A program made the translations under genes and the position numbers. Below, piece after piece: positions 14,632 to 25,032 of a stretch of 64,000 nt of DNA. Positions within the stretch are counted from its first letter, which is position 1. Each line of letters opens with the position of its first letter. Origin of the DNA: Sphingopyxis sp. BSN-002 (GTDB lineage Bacteria > Pseudomonadota > Alphaproteobacteria > Sphingomonadales > Sphingomonadaceae); contig NZ_CP091804.1 in assembly GCF_022024275.1 (NCBI RefSeq), positions 1,364,001 to 1,428,000 on the forward strand, read 5' to 3'. The notes below the pieces were generated by a model. The model searched no databases, was not told where the DNA came from, and was given only the letters and a program-made list of their open reading frames with translations.

Positions 14632-15217
14632 TGCGGTTGAAGCGTTCGAAGCCCGGACGCGGGCTGCGTTCGAAGATCGTCGCCGGGTCGCCATAGCCGA
14701 GCGTCGAGATGAAGTTGCTCTTCACCGTCGGCTGGTCCGCGAAAAAGGCCTGATCGACCGCGTCATTGCCGAACCCCGACATCGGCCCGGTGTCGAGCCC
14801 GAGCGCGCGCGCCGCGAGGATGAAATAGGCGCCCTGCAGGCTCGAATTGCGGAAGGCGGTCGCGTGCGCGAGCGCGTCATTGCCCTTGAACCAGCTGCGC
14901 GCATCGGCGTGCGGGAAGAGTTCGGGCAGATGTTCGAAGAACTCGGTGTCCATGCCCACGATCGCGGTCACCGGTGCCGACAGGATCTTCTCGCCATTCG
15001 CGGGCATCGCCAGCGCGGCGAGCTTCTGCTTCGCTTCGTCCGACACGCACCAGACGATCCGCGCCGGCAGGCTGTTCGCGCTGGTCGGGCCATATTTCAC
15101 CAGATCCCAGATCGCATGGAGCTGCGCCTCGGTCACCGGCTTGTCGAGATAGCCGTTGTACGTGCGCGCGGTACGAAAGAGCTGGTCGAGGGCGCTGTCG
15201 GAAAGCGGCTCGCTCAT
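14624..15217 (-). CDS. Nitroreductase-family protein, RutE-like malonic semialdehyde reductase
   Basis: A protein of 197 residues. ARTYNGYLDKPVTEAQLHAIWDLVKYGPTSANSLPARIVW and LGLDTGPMSGFGNDAVDQAFF match the RutE/HadB subgroup of FMN-dependent nitroreductases, which reduce malonic semialdehyde in the Rut pyrimidine pathway. No other rut gene is nearby, so the true substrate is open. ATG 15217 is chosen because AGGAG stands 7 bases upstream; ATG 15223 would abut the AGGAG. It is translationally coupled to tsaB. Confidence 0.9.
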   Translation of the reverse strand: MSEPLSDSALDQLFRTARTYNGYLDKPVTEAQLHAIWDLVKYGPTSANSLPARIVWCVSDEAKQKLAALAMPANGEKILSAPVTAIVGMDTEFFEHLPELFPHADARSWFKGNDALAHATAFRNSSLQGAYFILAARALGLDTGPMSGFGNDAVDQAFFADQPTVKSNFISTLGYGDPATIFERSPRPGFERFNRIV

Positions 15218-15241
15218 CGGCATTCTCCTGTTGGACTGGGA

Positions 15242-15817
15242 TCAGACGGCGTGAACGGCCGTCACTTCGGGTACATAATGTTTGAGCAGCGATTCGATGC
15301 CATTCTTGAGCGTCGCCGTCGAGGACGGGCAGCCGGCGCACGCGCCCTGCATCTTCAGATACACATTGCCCTTGTCGAAACCGCGATAGACGATGTCACC
15401 GCCGTCGTTCGCGACCGCGGGACGCACCCGCGTCTCGATCAGTTCCTTGATCTGGTCGATGATGTCGGCATCGGCGGGATCGTCGGCAAAGCCTTCGTCC
15501 TCGCCGGGGACCGAGATGCCGGCAGCACTCGCCGCATTGAACAGCGGCATGTCGGCAAGAAAATGATCCATCACGATGCCGAGCACATCGGGCTTCGCAT
15601 CGGCCCATTCGGCGCCCGGCGCGATCGTCACCGAGACGAAGTCGCGGCCGAAGAAAACGCCGGTGACGTCGCCCAGCGTGAAAAGTGCGGTCGCGAGCGG
15701 CGAGGCCTCGGCCTCTTCGGGGCTCGCAAAATCGCGGGTTCCCGTCTCCATCACCGCCCGGCCGGGCAGGAATTTGAGCGTCGCGGGATTGGGCGTCGAT
15801 TCGGTTTCGATCAGCAT
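15242..15817 (-). CDS. NifU-family Fe-S cluster scaffold/carrier protein
   Basis: A protein of 191 residues. The N-terminal NfuA/Nfu domain (MLIETESTPNPATLKFLPG..) is followed by the C-terminal NifU domain with the cluster-binding CAGCPSS (near 157). The order fits alphaproteobacterial and mitochondrial NFU proteins that deliver 4Fe-4S clusters. A plausible client is the neighbouring miaB product. ATG 15817 gives the standard start; an ATG three codons upstream (15826) is possible. It is the first gene of the run ending with rimI. Confidence 0.94.
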   Translation of the reverse strand: MLIETESTPNPATLKFLPGRAVMETGTRDFASPEEAEASPLATALFTLGDVTGVFFGRDFVSVTIAPGAEWADAKPDVLGIVMDHFLADMPLFNAASAAGISVPGEDEGFADDPADADIIDQIKELIETRVRPAVANDGGDIVYRGFDKGNVYLKMQGACAGCPSSTATLKNGIESLLKHYVPEVTAVHAV

Positions 15818-15880
15818 GGGGCGCATGTGGGACGCAATGGGGCTTTGTGCAAGATGAGTTGGATGGGCTAGAGCGCGGCG

Positions 15881-16753
15881 ATGCGCCGTTTCACCCATTT
15901 TGCCGCGCTCGACTGGTCGGGCGCCCGCGGCGAACGCCAGCGGGGGATCGCGCTCGCAGTCGCAAGCGGTTCCGGGGCGCCCGGGCTGGTCCGGCCAGGC
16001 CACATCTGGTCGCGCGGCGAGATACTGGCGTGGCTGGAAGAGGTTGCCGCGGCAGGCACGGACATGCTGATCGGCTTCGACTTTTCCGCCGCCTTCGCCT
16101 TTGCCGATTGGGGCGCCTATTTCCCCGAATGGAATGAAAGCCCGGCGGGGCTGCCCGCACTGTGGGCGCTCGTCGAACGCCTGACCGCTGCCGATCCGCA
16201 TTACGAGGTCGGCGGCTTTCTGGCGCACGCCCAAGCGCGGCGGCATTTTCGTCACGCACGCGGCGACGTCGGCGACCTGTTCGAGCCCGGCGCAGGACGG
16301 CTGCGCGTGGTCGAACAGCATCAGCGCGCGACCAGGCAAGCCGCGAGCGTCAGCAACTTCAATCTCGTCGGCGCCGCACAGGTCGGCAAGGCGAGCCTTG
16401 CCGGAATGCGCCTGCTCCACCGGTTGCGCGGCCGTATCCCGCTCTGGCCGCTCGATCCGGTGCCCGCGTCGGGTCCGCTGCTCGTCGAGATCTACACCAG
16501 CCTCGCCGCGCGGGCGGCAGGCGGGATGCCGGGACGCAGCAAAATCCGCGACGGAGCGGCGCTCGATGAGGCCCTCGCTGCGCTGGGATCGCCTCCCGTT
16601 GGCGTTCGCGGCCCGATCAGCGATCATGCGAGCGACGCGCTCCTGACCGCAGCCTGGCTGCGCGCGGTCGCGGAGGACCGTGCGCCATGGAGTCCCGCCC
16701 TGCTGTCGGACGAACTCGCGCGAACGGAAGGCTGGACCTTCGGCATCATTTGA
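15881..16753 (+). CDS. RNase H-fold protein, DUF429-like, function unknown
   Basis: A protein of 290 residues. FAALDWSGARG at the N-terminus, MLIGFDFSAAFAF near 65, LLVEIYTSLAARAA near 207 and ISDHASDALLTAAWLRAVAED near 245 are the spaced acidic positions of an RNase H-like (ASKHA/DUF429) fold. I do not recognise a specific family or substrate. No signal peptide or membrane segment is visible. It stands alone, divergent from the NifU gene 63 bp away, and ends 23 bp before tRNA-Thr. Confidence 0.7.
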   Translation: MRRFTHFAALDWSGARGERQRGIALAVASGSGAPGLVRPGHIWSRGEILAWLEEVAAAGTDMLIGFDFSAAFAFADWGAYFPEWNESPAGLPALWALVERLTAADPHYEVGGFLAHAQARRHFRHARGDVGDLFEPGAGRLRVVEQHQRATRQAASVSNFNLVGAAQVGKASLAGMRLLHRLRGRIPLWPLDPVPASGPLLVEIYTSLAARAAGGMPGRSKIRDGAALDEALAALGSPPVGVRGPISDHASDALLTAAWLRAVAEDRAPWSPALLSDELARTEGWTFGII

Positions 16754-16776
16754 CGCAAAGGAGCGCCAGCGCCAGC

Positions 16777-16852
<76 letters not shown>

Positions 16853-16866
16853 TATTTCCGCGATCG

Positions 16867-17967
<1,101 letters not shown>

Positions 17968-18067
17968 CTACCCCGCCCTCTCCGGCTCTTTTTCCGGCAT
18001 GTGCAACGCTTTCGGGTGCGTCACGCGGCTTGGGCCAGCCCGTTGGATTCCCGCGCTCGCCCGAGGA

Positions 18068-19294
18068 TCAGGCGAAGTGAAGTTTGCGATACTTGCCGCG
18101 AAAATAGAGCAGGGGATCGCGGCGCGGTTCGAAAATCGCCTTCAGCACGCGGCCCACGAGGATGAAATGATCCCCGCCCTCGTGCACGGCATCGCGCGCG
18201 CATTCGAAGCTGCTGAGAGATCCGGTGAGCACCGGCGTGCCGTATTCGCCGATCTCCCACGGCGTCGCGGCGAAACGATCCTCCCCCTTGCCGGCGAACC
18301 GGTTCGAGGTCGGCTGCTGGCCGATCTGGAGAACGTTGACGGCAAAGCGATCCGCGGTGCGAAGGTAGGGCGCGCTCCCCGCGTTGTTCGCGATGCAGAC
18401 CAGCAATTGCGGCGGGTCGAGCGATACCGAAGTAAAGCTGTTGGCGGTGAGGCCGATCGGCGTTCCGTCGGGGCAGATCGCGGTCACCACCGTGACCCCG
18501 GTCGCAAAACAGCCGAGCGCGTCGCGGAAGGTGCGCGCGTCGGAACCGGCGCGATATTCGGGCGAGCCGCGCGGCGCGCGGCGCTCGAGGAAATCGATCA
18601 GATAGCCGCCAAGCGCATCGGCGCGGTCGTCGGTGATCACCATCATGCTGTTCTCGACCTCGGCGAGTTCGCCGTCGGGAAGCTGGCCGACGAAGGCTGC
18701 CGCATCGGCGCGCGAGACCAGCTCGCTCATCGCGCCGCGCACATAGAGCGTCGGCAGCGCGATCTTGGCCGCGACCCCGTCGAGCCGGGCGGCTACCGCC
18801 GCACTGTCGAATTCATCGAACAACCGCGCGTCCCAGCGCGCCTGCCCCGGCGCAAGGGTCACGGCCTCGCGCAACCGCTCGCCCACGCGCCGGGTCATCG
18901 CCGGATCGACATGGACGGGAGAATCGACGAGCACGAGGCCCGATGCCAGGACCGCCGCGTCGCGTTCGAGAGCCGCGCTGGCGATCCAGCCGCCGAGGGT
19001 CGAGGCGACGACGACGGGGCGCGAACCCATTTGCGCGAGGACCGCGCGCAGGTCCTCGACCAGCGCCTCGAAGTCATAGCGCCCGTCTTCGGGCCATTCG
19101 CTGCCGCCATGGCCGCGAAGGTCGAGGCTGATCACGCGGCGGCCGGCGCCGACGAGCGCCGCCGCGACGCTGGCCCACACGCCCCTCGCCTGCCCGGCAC
19201 CATGGACGAGCAGCACTGCGGGATCGTTTTCCGAGCCGGTCACTTCGGCCTCGAGCCGAACGCCCGCGAAACCCCGATACTCGACGATGCTCAT
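18068..19294 (-). CDS. Fusion of degenerate alpha/beta-hydrolase domain and flavin reductase
   Basis: A protein of 408 residues with two domains. Residues 1-245 are an alpha/beta-hydrolase fold (VLLVHGAGQARGVW, ISLDLRGHGGSEWP). The nucleophile elbow reads VASTLGG, with Thr where Ser is expected. The acid loop is RGAMSELVS, with Glu for Asp, and the His position before DDRADAL is Met. The triad therefore appears lost. Residues 255-408 are an HpaC/StyB-type NAD(P)H:flavin oxidoreductase (GLTANSFTSVSLDPP, GDHFILVGRV, PLLYFRGKY) that would supply reduced FMN to a monooxygenase. It lies 66 bp after hutC on the same strand. No partner oxygenase is adjacent. Confidence 0.85.
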   Translation of the reverse strand: MSIVEYRGFAGVRLEAEVTGSENDPAVLLVHGAGQARGVWASVAAALVGAGRRVISLDLRGHGGSEWPEDGRYDFEALVEDLRAVLAQMGSRPVVVASTLGGWIASAALERDAAVLASGLVLVDSPVHVDPAMTRRVGERLREAVTLAPGQARWDARLFDEFDSAAVAARLDGVAAKIALPTLYVRGAMSELVSRADAAAFVGQLPDGELAEVENSMMVITDDRADALGGYLIDFLERRAPRGSPEYRAGSDARTFRDALGCFATGVTVVTAICPDGTPIGLTANSFTSVSLDPPQLLVCIANNAGSAPYLRTADRFAVNVLQIGQQPTSNRFAGKGEDRFAATPWEIGEYGTPVLTGSLSSFECARDAVHEGGDHFILVGRVLKAIFEPRRDPLLYFRGKYRKLHFA

Positions 19295-19360
19295 GCCCGA
19301 TTCCTCATGCCACGCAGGTAATGGCCGCAGTGCGCTTCGTCGAGGCCCCGACGATATTAT

Positions 19361-20065
19361 CTAGGGCCGGAAGCGCGCGACGAGGGCGTAGCGGTCGCCG
19401 GGATAGACCTGCCGGGCATAGGTGATCCGTTCCTCGCCGCGCCACGTCCAGCGCTCGAGCGCCATACACGCGGCGCCCGCTGAAATGCCGAGTGCGACGA
19501 GTTCCTTCGCGCCAGCATTGAACGCGGTGATGCGATGCTCGGCCTCCGTCCACGGCACATGCGCGAGCAGCCACGACCCCGGCGGCTCGGCGGCGAAGTC
19601 GACGTCGGCCGCCTCGGGCACCGCCGCCAGATTGATGAGGCGGCGTTCGAGCGCATAGGCCCGGCCGCCGGCGTCGTGGCGGCACTCAAGCGCGAGCACC
19701 TGGCCCTCGTCGATCTGCAGCAGGCGCCGGTCCTCGGCGGTCGCGGCGCGGATTTCGCGGCGGTCGAGATACAGGCGATAGGCCTCGCCGAGCCCGGCCA
19801 CCTCGTCGCGGATATCCGGAATTTCGAGCGCGGCGCGCTGAACGCGCGGATGCGAGACAATGGTGCCCGCCCGCCGCCGGCTTTCGAGCAGCCCCGCCTC
19901 GATCAACGCGCGCAGCGCCCGGTTCACGGTCATCCGCGAACAACCATAGGTCGCCATCAGCTGGTGCTCGTACGGGATGCGGTCGCCGGGCTTCCACTCG
20001 CCCGCCATGATCTTCGCCTCGATATCGCGGCGGATCTGCGCGTGAATGGCGCCGCTCTGCTTCAT
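19361..20065 (-). CDS. hutC: Histidine utilisation repressor, GntR/HutC family
   Basis: A protein of 234 residues. The GntR winged helix is at 5-70 (IRRDIEAKIMAGEWKPGDRIPYEHQLMATYGCSRMTVNRALRAL) and the UTRA ligand domain at 90-230. HutC represses hut genes and releases DNA on binding urocanate. ATG 20065 overlaps the hutF stop (ATGA); the open frame further upstream has no similarity. A perfect palindrome in the hutF-hutI intergenic region is the probable operator, so the hutF-hutC operon is autoregulated. Confidence 0.95.
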   Translation of the reverse strand: MKQSGAIHAQIRRDIEAKIMAGEWKPGDRIPYEHQLMATYGCSRMTVNRALRALIEAGLLESRRRAGTIVSHPRVQRAALEIPDIRDEVAGLGEAYRLYLDRREIRAATAEDRRLLQIDEGQVLALECRHDAGGRAYALERRLINLAAVPEAADVDFAAEPPGSWLLAHVPWTEAEHRITAFNAGAKELVALGISAGAACMALERWTWRGEERITYARQVYPGDRYALVARFRP

Positions 20066-21417
20066 GCGAGCAGCTTCGCCATCGCGGCGCGGTAGCGCGC
20101 GTCGATCGCATCGCGGTCGATATGGCGACCGCCCTCGACGCGTTTGACGCCGCCGCGCCATACGCAATCGACGAGGCGCGCGCCGCCGCCGAAGATCCAG
20201 CTGTCGATGAGCGAGTCTCCCGAGCGACCGGCGAAGAAGGGATCGCCGCCCTTCAGACTGACAAGGTCGGCGGCTTCTCCCATCGCGATCCCCGACGTCG
20301 AGCGCCCGAGCGCCTGCCCGCCACCTGCGAACGCGCCGCGATACAGGCTCGCCCCGGTCGACTTCGCCGCACCGCCCGCAAGCTGGTTGCGTCCGCGGTG
20401 CAAGAGGCGCTGACCATATTCGAGCAGACGCAGTTCAGCCGCGGCGTCGATCTCGACGTTCGAATCCGACCCGACCCCGTAGCGGCCGCCTTCGGCAAGG
20501 AACTCGCGCGCCGGGAAGAGGCCGTCGCCCAGGTTCGCCTCGGTGATCGGGCAGAGCCCGACGACCGCGCCGCTGGCAGCGACCATCAGCCGTTCGGCGT
20601 CGGTGACGTGCGTGGCGTGGACCAGACACCAGTCTGTGCCAACATCGGCATGATCGAACAGCCATTCGACCGGCCGCTTCCCGCTCCAGGCGAGACAGGC
20701 TTCGACCTCGGGCACTTGTTCGGCGATATGGATATGGATCGGCGCGCCCGCCGCCATCGCCGCGACATCGACCAGCTCTTCGGCGGTCGCGGCGCGAAGG
20801 CTGTGCGGGGCGACGCCGACGACGGCATCATCGAGGCCCGCAACAGCTTCGCGTACGCCCTCAAGAAGATTCGCGAAGCGGCTGACATCGTTGATGAAGC
20901 GCCGCTGGCCATGCATCGGCGTGGTCCCGCCGAAGCCGGAATGCGCGTAGAAGACCGGAAGCAGCGTCAGCCCGATTCCGGTCTCACCGGCCGCCGCCGC
21001 GATCGCCTGCGCCATAGTCGCGACGTCGCCATAGGGACGGCCGTCGACATCGTGATGCAGATAGTGGAATTCGCCCACACGGCCGAACCCGCTCTCAAGC
21101 ATTTCGGCATAGGCGAGCGCCGCGATCGCCTCCATTCCGTCGGGATCGAGGCGGTCGACAAAGCGGTACATGACCTCGCGCCAGGTCCAGAAACTGTCGT
21201 CGCTCGCGCCCGCGGTTTCGGCGAGCCCGGCCATGCCGCGCTGGAACGCATGACTGTGCAGATTGGGCAAAGCGGGCAGCAGGACCGTGTGGCGTTCATC
21301 GCGAGGCGCAGCCGAGACATCGATCTCGACCGACGAAATGCGTCCATTTTCAACGCTCAAACGAACGTTGTTCCGCCAGCCTTCCGCCAGCCATGCCTGT
21401 TCGCACCAAAGCGCCAT
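20062..21417 (-). CDS. hutF: Formimidoylglutamate deiminase
   Basis: A protein of 451 residues of the amidohydrolase superfamily. [14 protein letters not shown] carries the metal HxH, FHYLHHD and IHIHIAEQ the further His ligands, and [12 protein letters not shown] the catalytic Asp. HutF converts N-formimidoyl-L-glutamate to N-formyl-L-glutamate and ammonia, the step before HutG. The presence of both HutF and HutG shows that the five-step (deiminase) histidine pathway is used. ATG 21417 gives the family start [10 protein letters not shown]. It diverges from hutI. Confidence 0.96.
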   Translation of the reverse strand: MALWCEQAWLAEGWRNNVRLSVENGRISSVEIDVSAAPRDERHTVLLPALPNLHSHAFQRGMAGLAETAGASDDSFWTWREVMYRFVDRLDPDGMEAIAALAYAEMLESGFGRVGEFHYLHHDVDGRPYGDVATMAQAIAAAAGETGIGLTLLPVFYAHSGFGGTTPMHGQRRFINDVSRFANLLEGVREAVAGLDDAVVGVAPHSLRAATAEELVDVAAMAAGAPIHIHIAEQVPEVEACLAWSGKRPVEWLFDHADVGTDWCLVHATHVTDAERLMVAASGAVVGLCPITEANLGDGLFPAREFLAEGGRYGVGSDSNVEIDAAAELRLLEYGQRLLHRGRNQLAGGAAKSTGASLYRGAFAGGGQALGRSTSGIAMGEAADLVSLKGGDPFFAGRSGDSLIDSWIFGGGARLVDCVWRGGVKRVEGGRHIDRDAIDARYRAAMAKLLA

Positions 21418-21454
21418 CGCACATCCCGTCTGGACATCGACCCGTGTCTTCAAT

Positions 21455-21470
21455 TAATGTATATACATTA
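21455..21470. promoter_or_regulatory. HutC operator, perfect palindrome
   Basis: TAATGTATATACATTA is a perfect 16-bp palindrome centred between the divergent hutF and hutI genes, 34 bp upstream of the hutI ATG and 38 bp upstream of the hutF ATG. TGTATATACA is the core known for HutC sites. One repressor dimer could control both directions. Confidence 0.8.
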
Positions 21471-21503
21471 TTGAGTCGCCGTCAGCAAGCAGGAGAGGCT
21501 GGC

Positions 21504-22703
21504 ATGAAGTGCGAAAGGCTCTGGACCAATGCACGGCTCGCGACGATGCGCGAGGAAGCCGCCGGTCTGGGCGTGATCGAGCGCGGCGCGGTCGGGATGG
21601 CCGCCGGCACGATCACCTATGCCGGCTCGATGGTCGATGCGCCCGCCGCGGCCGAGACGATCGATTGCGAAGGCCGCTGGATTACGCCGGGCCTGATCGA
21701 CCCGCACACGCATCTGGTCTTCGCTGGCGACCGCATCGCCGAGTTCGAGCTGCGCCAGAAGGGCGCCTCCTATGAAGAGATCGCGCGCGCCGGCGGCGGG
21801 ATCGTCTCGACCGTCCACGCGACGCGCGCGGCGAGCGAGGCCGAGCTGGTCGCGAGCGCCCTCCCCCGTCTCGACGCGCTGATCGCCGAAGGGGTCACGA
21901 CGATCGAGATCAAGTCGGGGTACGGCCTGTCGACCGACGACGAGGCGAAGATGCTGCGCGCCGCGCGCATCCTTGGCGAGGTGCGGCCGGTGACGATCCG
22001 CACAACCTTCCTCGGCGCGCATGCGCTGCCCGGCGAATATGCCGGCGACGCCGACGGCTATATCGACCTTGTCTGCGAGACGATGATGCCGGCGATCGCA
22101 GCGGCGGGGCTTGCCGATGCCGTCGATGCCTTTTGCGAGAATATCGGCTTCACGCCCGCACAGACCGAGCGCGTCTTCGCGGCGGCAAAGACGCACGGTC
22201 TGCCGGTCAAGCTCCACGCCGAGCAATTGTCGAACCAGCATGGCGCCGCGCTCGCCGCGCGCCATGGTGCGCTGTCGGCGGATCATCTCGAATATCTCGA
22301 CGACGACGGCATCGCCGCCTTGGCCGATGCGGGCACAGTCGCGATGCTCCTCCCTGGCGCCTTCTATTTCCTCCGTGAAACGAAGCTGCCCCCCATCGCC
22401 GCGCTTCGTGCTGCGGGCGTTCCGATCGCGCTCGCGACCGACTGCAACCCCGGCACCTCGCCGCTGACCTCGATCCTGCTCACGATGAACATGGCGGCGG
22501 TGCAGTTCGGACTGACCGTCGACGAATGCCTGCTCGGTGTCACCCGCCACGCCGCCCGCGCATTGGGGATGCAGGCCGAAACCGGGACGCTTGAGGTCGG
22601 CAAGCATTGCGACCTCGCGATCTGGGACATCGAGCGCCCCGCCGATCTGGTCGGCCGGATCGGTTTCAACCCGCTGCACCAACGAATCTGGATGGGACAA
22701 TGA
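21504..22703 (+). CDS. hutI: Imidazolonepropionase
   Basis: A protein of 399 residues of the amidohydrolase superfamily. [12 protein letters not shown] (H68, H70) and [32 protein letters not shown] are the metal and substrate residues of HutI. It hydrolyses 4-imidazolone-5-propionate to formimidoylglutamate. AGGAG lies 8-9 bases before ATG 21504. It is the first gene of the hutI-H-G-U-D operon and overlaps hutH by 4 bases. Confidence 0.97.
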   Translation: MKCERLWTNARLATMREEAAGLGVIERGAVGMAAGTITYAGSMVDAPAAAETIDCEGRWITPGLIDPHTHLVFAGDRIAEFELRQKGASYEEIARAGGGIVSTVHATRAASEAELVASALPRLDALIAEGVTTIEIKSGYGLSTDDEAKMLRAARILGEVRPVTIRTTFLGAHALPGEYAGDADGYIDLVCETMMPAIAAAGLADAVDAFCENIGFTPAQTERVFAAAKTHGLPVKLHAEQLSNQHGAALAARHGALSADHLEYLDDDGIAALADAGTVAMLLPGAFYFLRETKLPPIAALRAAGVPIALATDCNPGTSPLTSILLTMNMAAVQFGLTVDECLLGVTRHAARALGMQAETGTLEVGKHCDLAIWDIERPADLVGRIGFNPLHQRIWMGQ

Positions 22704-24229
22704 CGAAGATAGCGATCACCCCCGGCGCGACCCCGCTCGCCGACTGGCGCGCGATTTACGAGGGCGCCCCCGTCTCGCTCGATCCAGGCGCATGGGATGC
22801 GATCGACGCGAGTGCCGCCGCGGTCGCGCGGATCGTCGCCAAAGGGGCGCCGGTCTATGGCATCAACACCGGCTTCGGAAAGCTCGCAAGCGTCCGCATC
22901 GCCGACGACGAACTGTCGACGCTCCAGCGCAATATCGTCCTCAGCCATGCCGCCGGGACCGGCGCGCCTTCGCCGGCAAAAATCGTCCGCCTGATGATGG
23001 CGCTGAAGCTCGCCAGCTTCGGAATGGGCGCGTCGGGTGTGAAGCGCGAAACGGTCGCGATGTTGGAGGCGATGCTGGCCAAGGGGCTGACCCCTGTCGT
23101 TCCCTCGCAGGGATCGGTCGGCGCGAGCGGCGACCTGGCGCCGCTGTCGCATATGGCCGCCGCGATGATCGGCGTCGGCGAAATCGAGGTCGGCGGCAAG
23201 GCGCTGCCCGCCGCCGATGCGCTCGCGCAGGCAGGTCTCGCCCCGCTCGACCTTGGTCCCAAGGAAGGCCTCGCCCTCCTCAACGGCACCCAATTCTCGA
23301 CCGCCAACGCGCTTGCGGGTCTGTTCCGCGCCGAAACCGTCTTCCGCTCGGCGCTGATCACCGGCGCGCTCTCGACCGAGGCCGCGAAGGGCTCTGACGC
23401 GCCCTTCGATGCACGCATCCACGCACTGCGAGGGCATGCCGGCCAGCGCGAGGTCGGCGATGCGCTGCGCGGCCTGATGGCGGGTTCGGCGATCCGCGCC
23501 TCGCACGCCATCGACGATCCGCGCGTGCAGGATCCCTATTGCCTGCGCTGCCAGCCGCAGGTGATGGGCGCCGCGCTCGACCTGCTGCGGCAGGCGGGAA
23601 CGACGCTGGGCATCGAAGCGAATGGCGTGTCGGACAATCCGCTGATCTTCGCGGATACGGACGAGGCACTCTCGGGTGGCAATTTCCATGCCGAACCCGT
23701 CGCCTTTGCTGCCGACATGATCGCAATGGCGCTGTGCGAGATCGGCTCGATTTCGGAGCGCCGCATCGCGATGCTCGTCGATCCCGCGCTGTCGGGGCTG
23801 CCCGCGTTCCTGACCCCCCGTCCCGGCCTCAACTCGGGCTTCATGATCCCGCAGGTCACCGCCGCCGCGCTCGTCAGCGAGAACAAGCAGCGCGCCTATC
23901 CGGCGAGCGTGGACTCGATCCCGACCAGCGCCAATCAGGAGGATCATGTCTCGATGGCTGCGCACGGCGCGCGCCGCCTGCTCGACATGGCTGACAATGC
24001 CAGCGCGGTGATCGGGATCGAACTGCTCGCGGCGTGCCAGGGGATCGACTTCCACGCGCCGCTGCAATCGAGCGACGCGCTGGAGGCCGCGCACCGGCAT
24101 CTGCGCGCCGATGTGCCGACGCTTGAGAACGACCGGCATTTCCATCCCGACATGGAGGCCGCGACCGCACTGATCCGCACCGGCAGCCTCGTCGGCGCGG
24201 TGCCCGCCGACCTGCCGGGCATCGGCTGA
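22700..24229 (+). CDS. hutH: Histidine ammonia-lyase
   Basis: A protein of 509 residues. [13 protein letters not shown] contains the A142-S143-G144 triad that cyclises to the MIO cofactor. [26 protein letters not shown] and GVSDNPLIF are further active-site signatures. It deaminates L-histidine to urocanate, the inducer of HutC. The start overlaps hutI (ATGA) and the stop overlaps hutG by one base (TGATG). Confidence 0.98.
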   Translation: MTKIAITPGATPLADWRAIYEGAPVSLDPGAWDAIDASAAAVARIVAKGAPVYGINTGFGKLASVRIADDELSTLQRNIVLSHAAGTGAPSPAKIVRLMMALKLASFGMGASGVKRETVAMLEAMLAKGLTPVVPSQGSVGASGDLAPLSHMAAAMIGVGEIEVGGKALPAADALAQAGLAPLDLGPKEGLALLNGTQFSTANALAGLFRAETVFRSALITGALSTEAAKGSDAPFDARIHALRGHAGQREVGDALRGLMAGSAIRASHAIDDPRVQDPYCLRCQPQVMGAALDLLRQAGTTLGIEANGVSDNPLIFADTDEALSGGNFHAEPVAFAADMIAMALCEIGSISERRIAMLVDPALSGLPAFLTPRPGLNSGFMIPQVTAAALVSENKQRAYPASVDSIPTSANQEDHVSMAAHGARRLLDMADNASAVIGIELLAACQGIDFHAPLQSSDALEAAHRHLRADVPTLENDRHFHPDMEAATALIRTGSLVGAVPADLPGIG

Positions 24230-25032
24230 TGGACTGGCTGCGCGTCGATCGCGGCGACGCGCCGCTCGTCATCGCCTTTCCGCATGGCGGCACCGATCTG
24301 GCGGGCCTCGATGAACAATTCGTTTCGCCCTGGCATGCGCAAATCGACACCGACTGGTGGATCGCCGACCTATATGCCTTCGCCGTCGATCTCGGCGCGA
24401 CGCTGGTCGCGACCGACATTTCACGCAGCGTCATCGACATGAACCGCGACCCGTCGGGCGCGTCGCTCTATCCGGGGCAGGCGACGACCGAGCTATGCCC
24501 GACGACGACCTTTGACGGCGAGCCCCTCTATCGCTTCGACCAGCCCGACGAGGCCTCGATCACGCAGCGATTGAACCTCTATCACCGTCCCTATCATGAC
24601 GCGCTGGCCGCCGAGCTGGACCGGCTGCATGCGGCGCACGGCCGCGTTGTCCTCTACGATGCGCATTCGATCCGCAGCCACGTCCCGCGCCTGTTCGACG
24701 GCGAGTTGCCGCAGTTCAACATCGGCACCAACGGCGGTGCAACCTCGGCCCCCGAACTCGAAACCGTCGTCGCAAATATCTGCGCGGCGAGCGGCCACAG
24801 CCATGTCGTTAACGGCCGCTTCAAGGGCGGCTGGACAACGCGCCACTATGGCCGCCCCGACGATGGCATCCACGCGATCCAGATGGAGCTCGCGCAGCGC
24901 GGTTACATGGCCGAGCCCGATACGATCACCCACGCCAACTGGCCCTCCCCCCTCGACCCCAATCCCGCGATCCGGCCTGTGCTCGAACAGGTGATCGCCG
25001 CGACCCTCGATTTTGCGAAAGGACATTCATGA
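24229..25032 (+). CDS. hutG: N-formylglutamate deformylase
   Basis: A protein of 267 residues of the FGase family. [37 protein letters not shown] and [15 protein letters not shown] are the conserved blocks with metal-binding His/Asp. It hydrolyses N-formyl-L-glutamate to glutamate and formate, the last step after HutF. It is not the arginase-like formimidoylglutamase that carries the same gene symbol in enteric bacteria. It overlaps hutH by one base and hutU by four. Confidence 0.95.
   Translation: MDWLRVDRGDAPLVIAFPHGGTDLAGLDEQFVSPWHAQIDTDWWIADLYAFAVDLGATLVATDISRSVIDMNRDPSGASLYPGQATTELCPTTTFDGEPLYRFDQPDEASITQRLNLYHRPYHDALAAELDRLHAAHGRVVLYDAHSIRSHVPRLFDGELPQFNIGTNGGATSAPELETVVANICAASGHSHVVNGRFKGGWTTRHYGRPDDGIHAIQMELAQRGYMAEPDTITHANWPSPLDPNPAIRPVLEQVIAATLDFAKGHS

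Noticed and set aside
14632..14694. Upstream in-frame extension of tsaB
   Set aside because: Extra residues (Arg/Ser-rich) overlap the nitroreductase coding region and have no family similarity; TTG 14631 restores the TsaB N-terminus.
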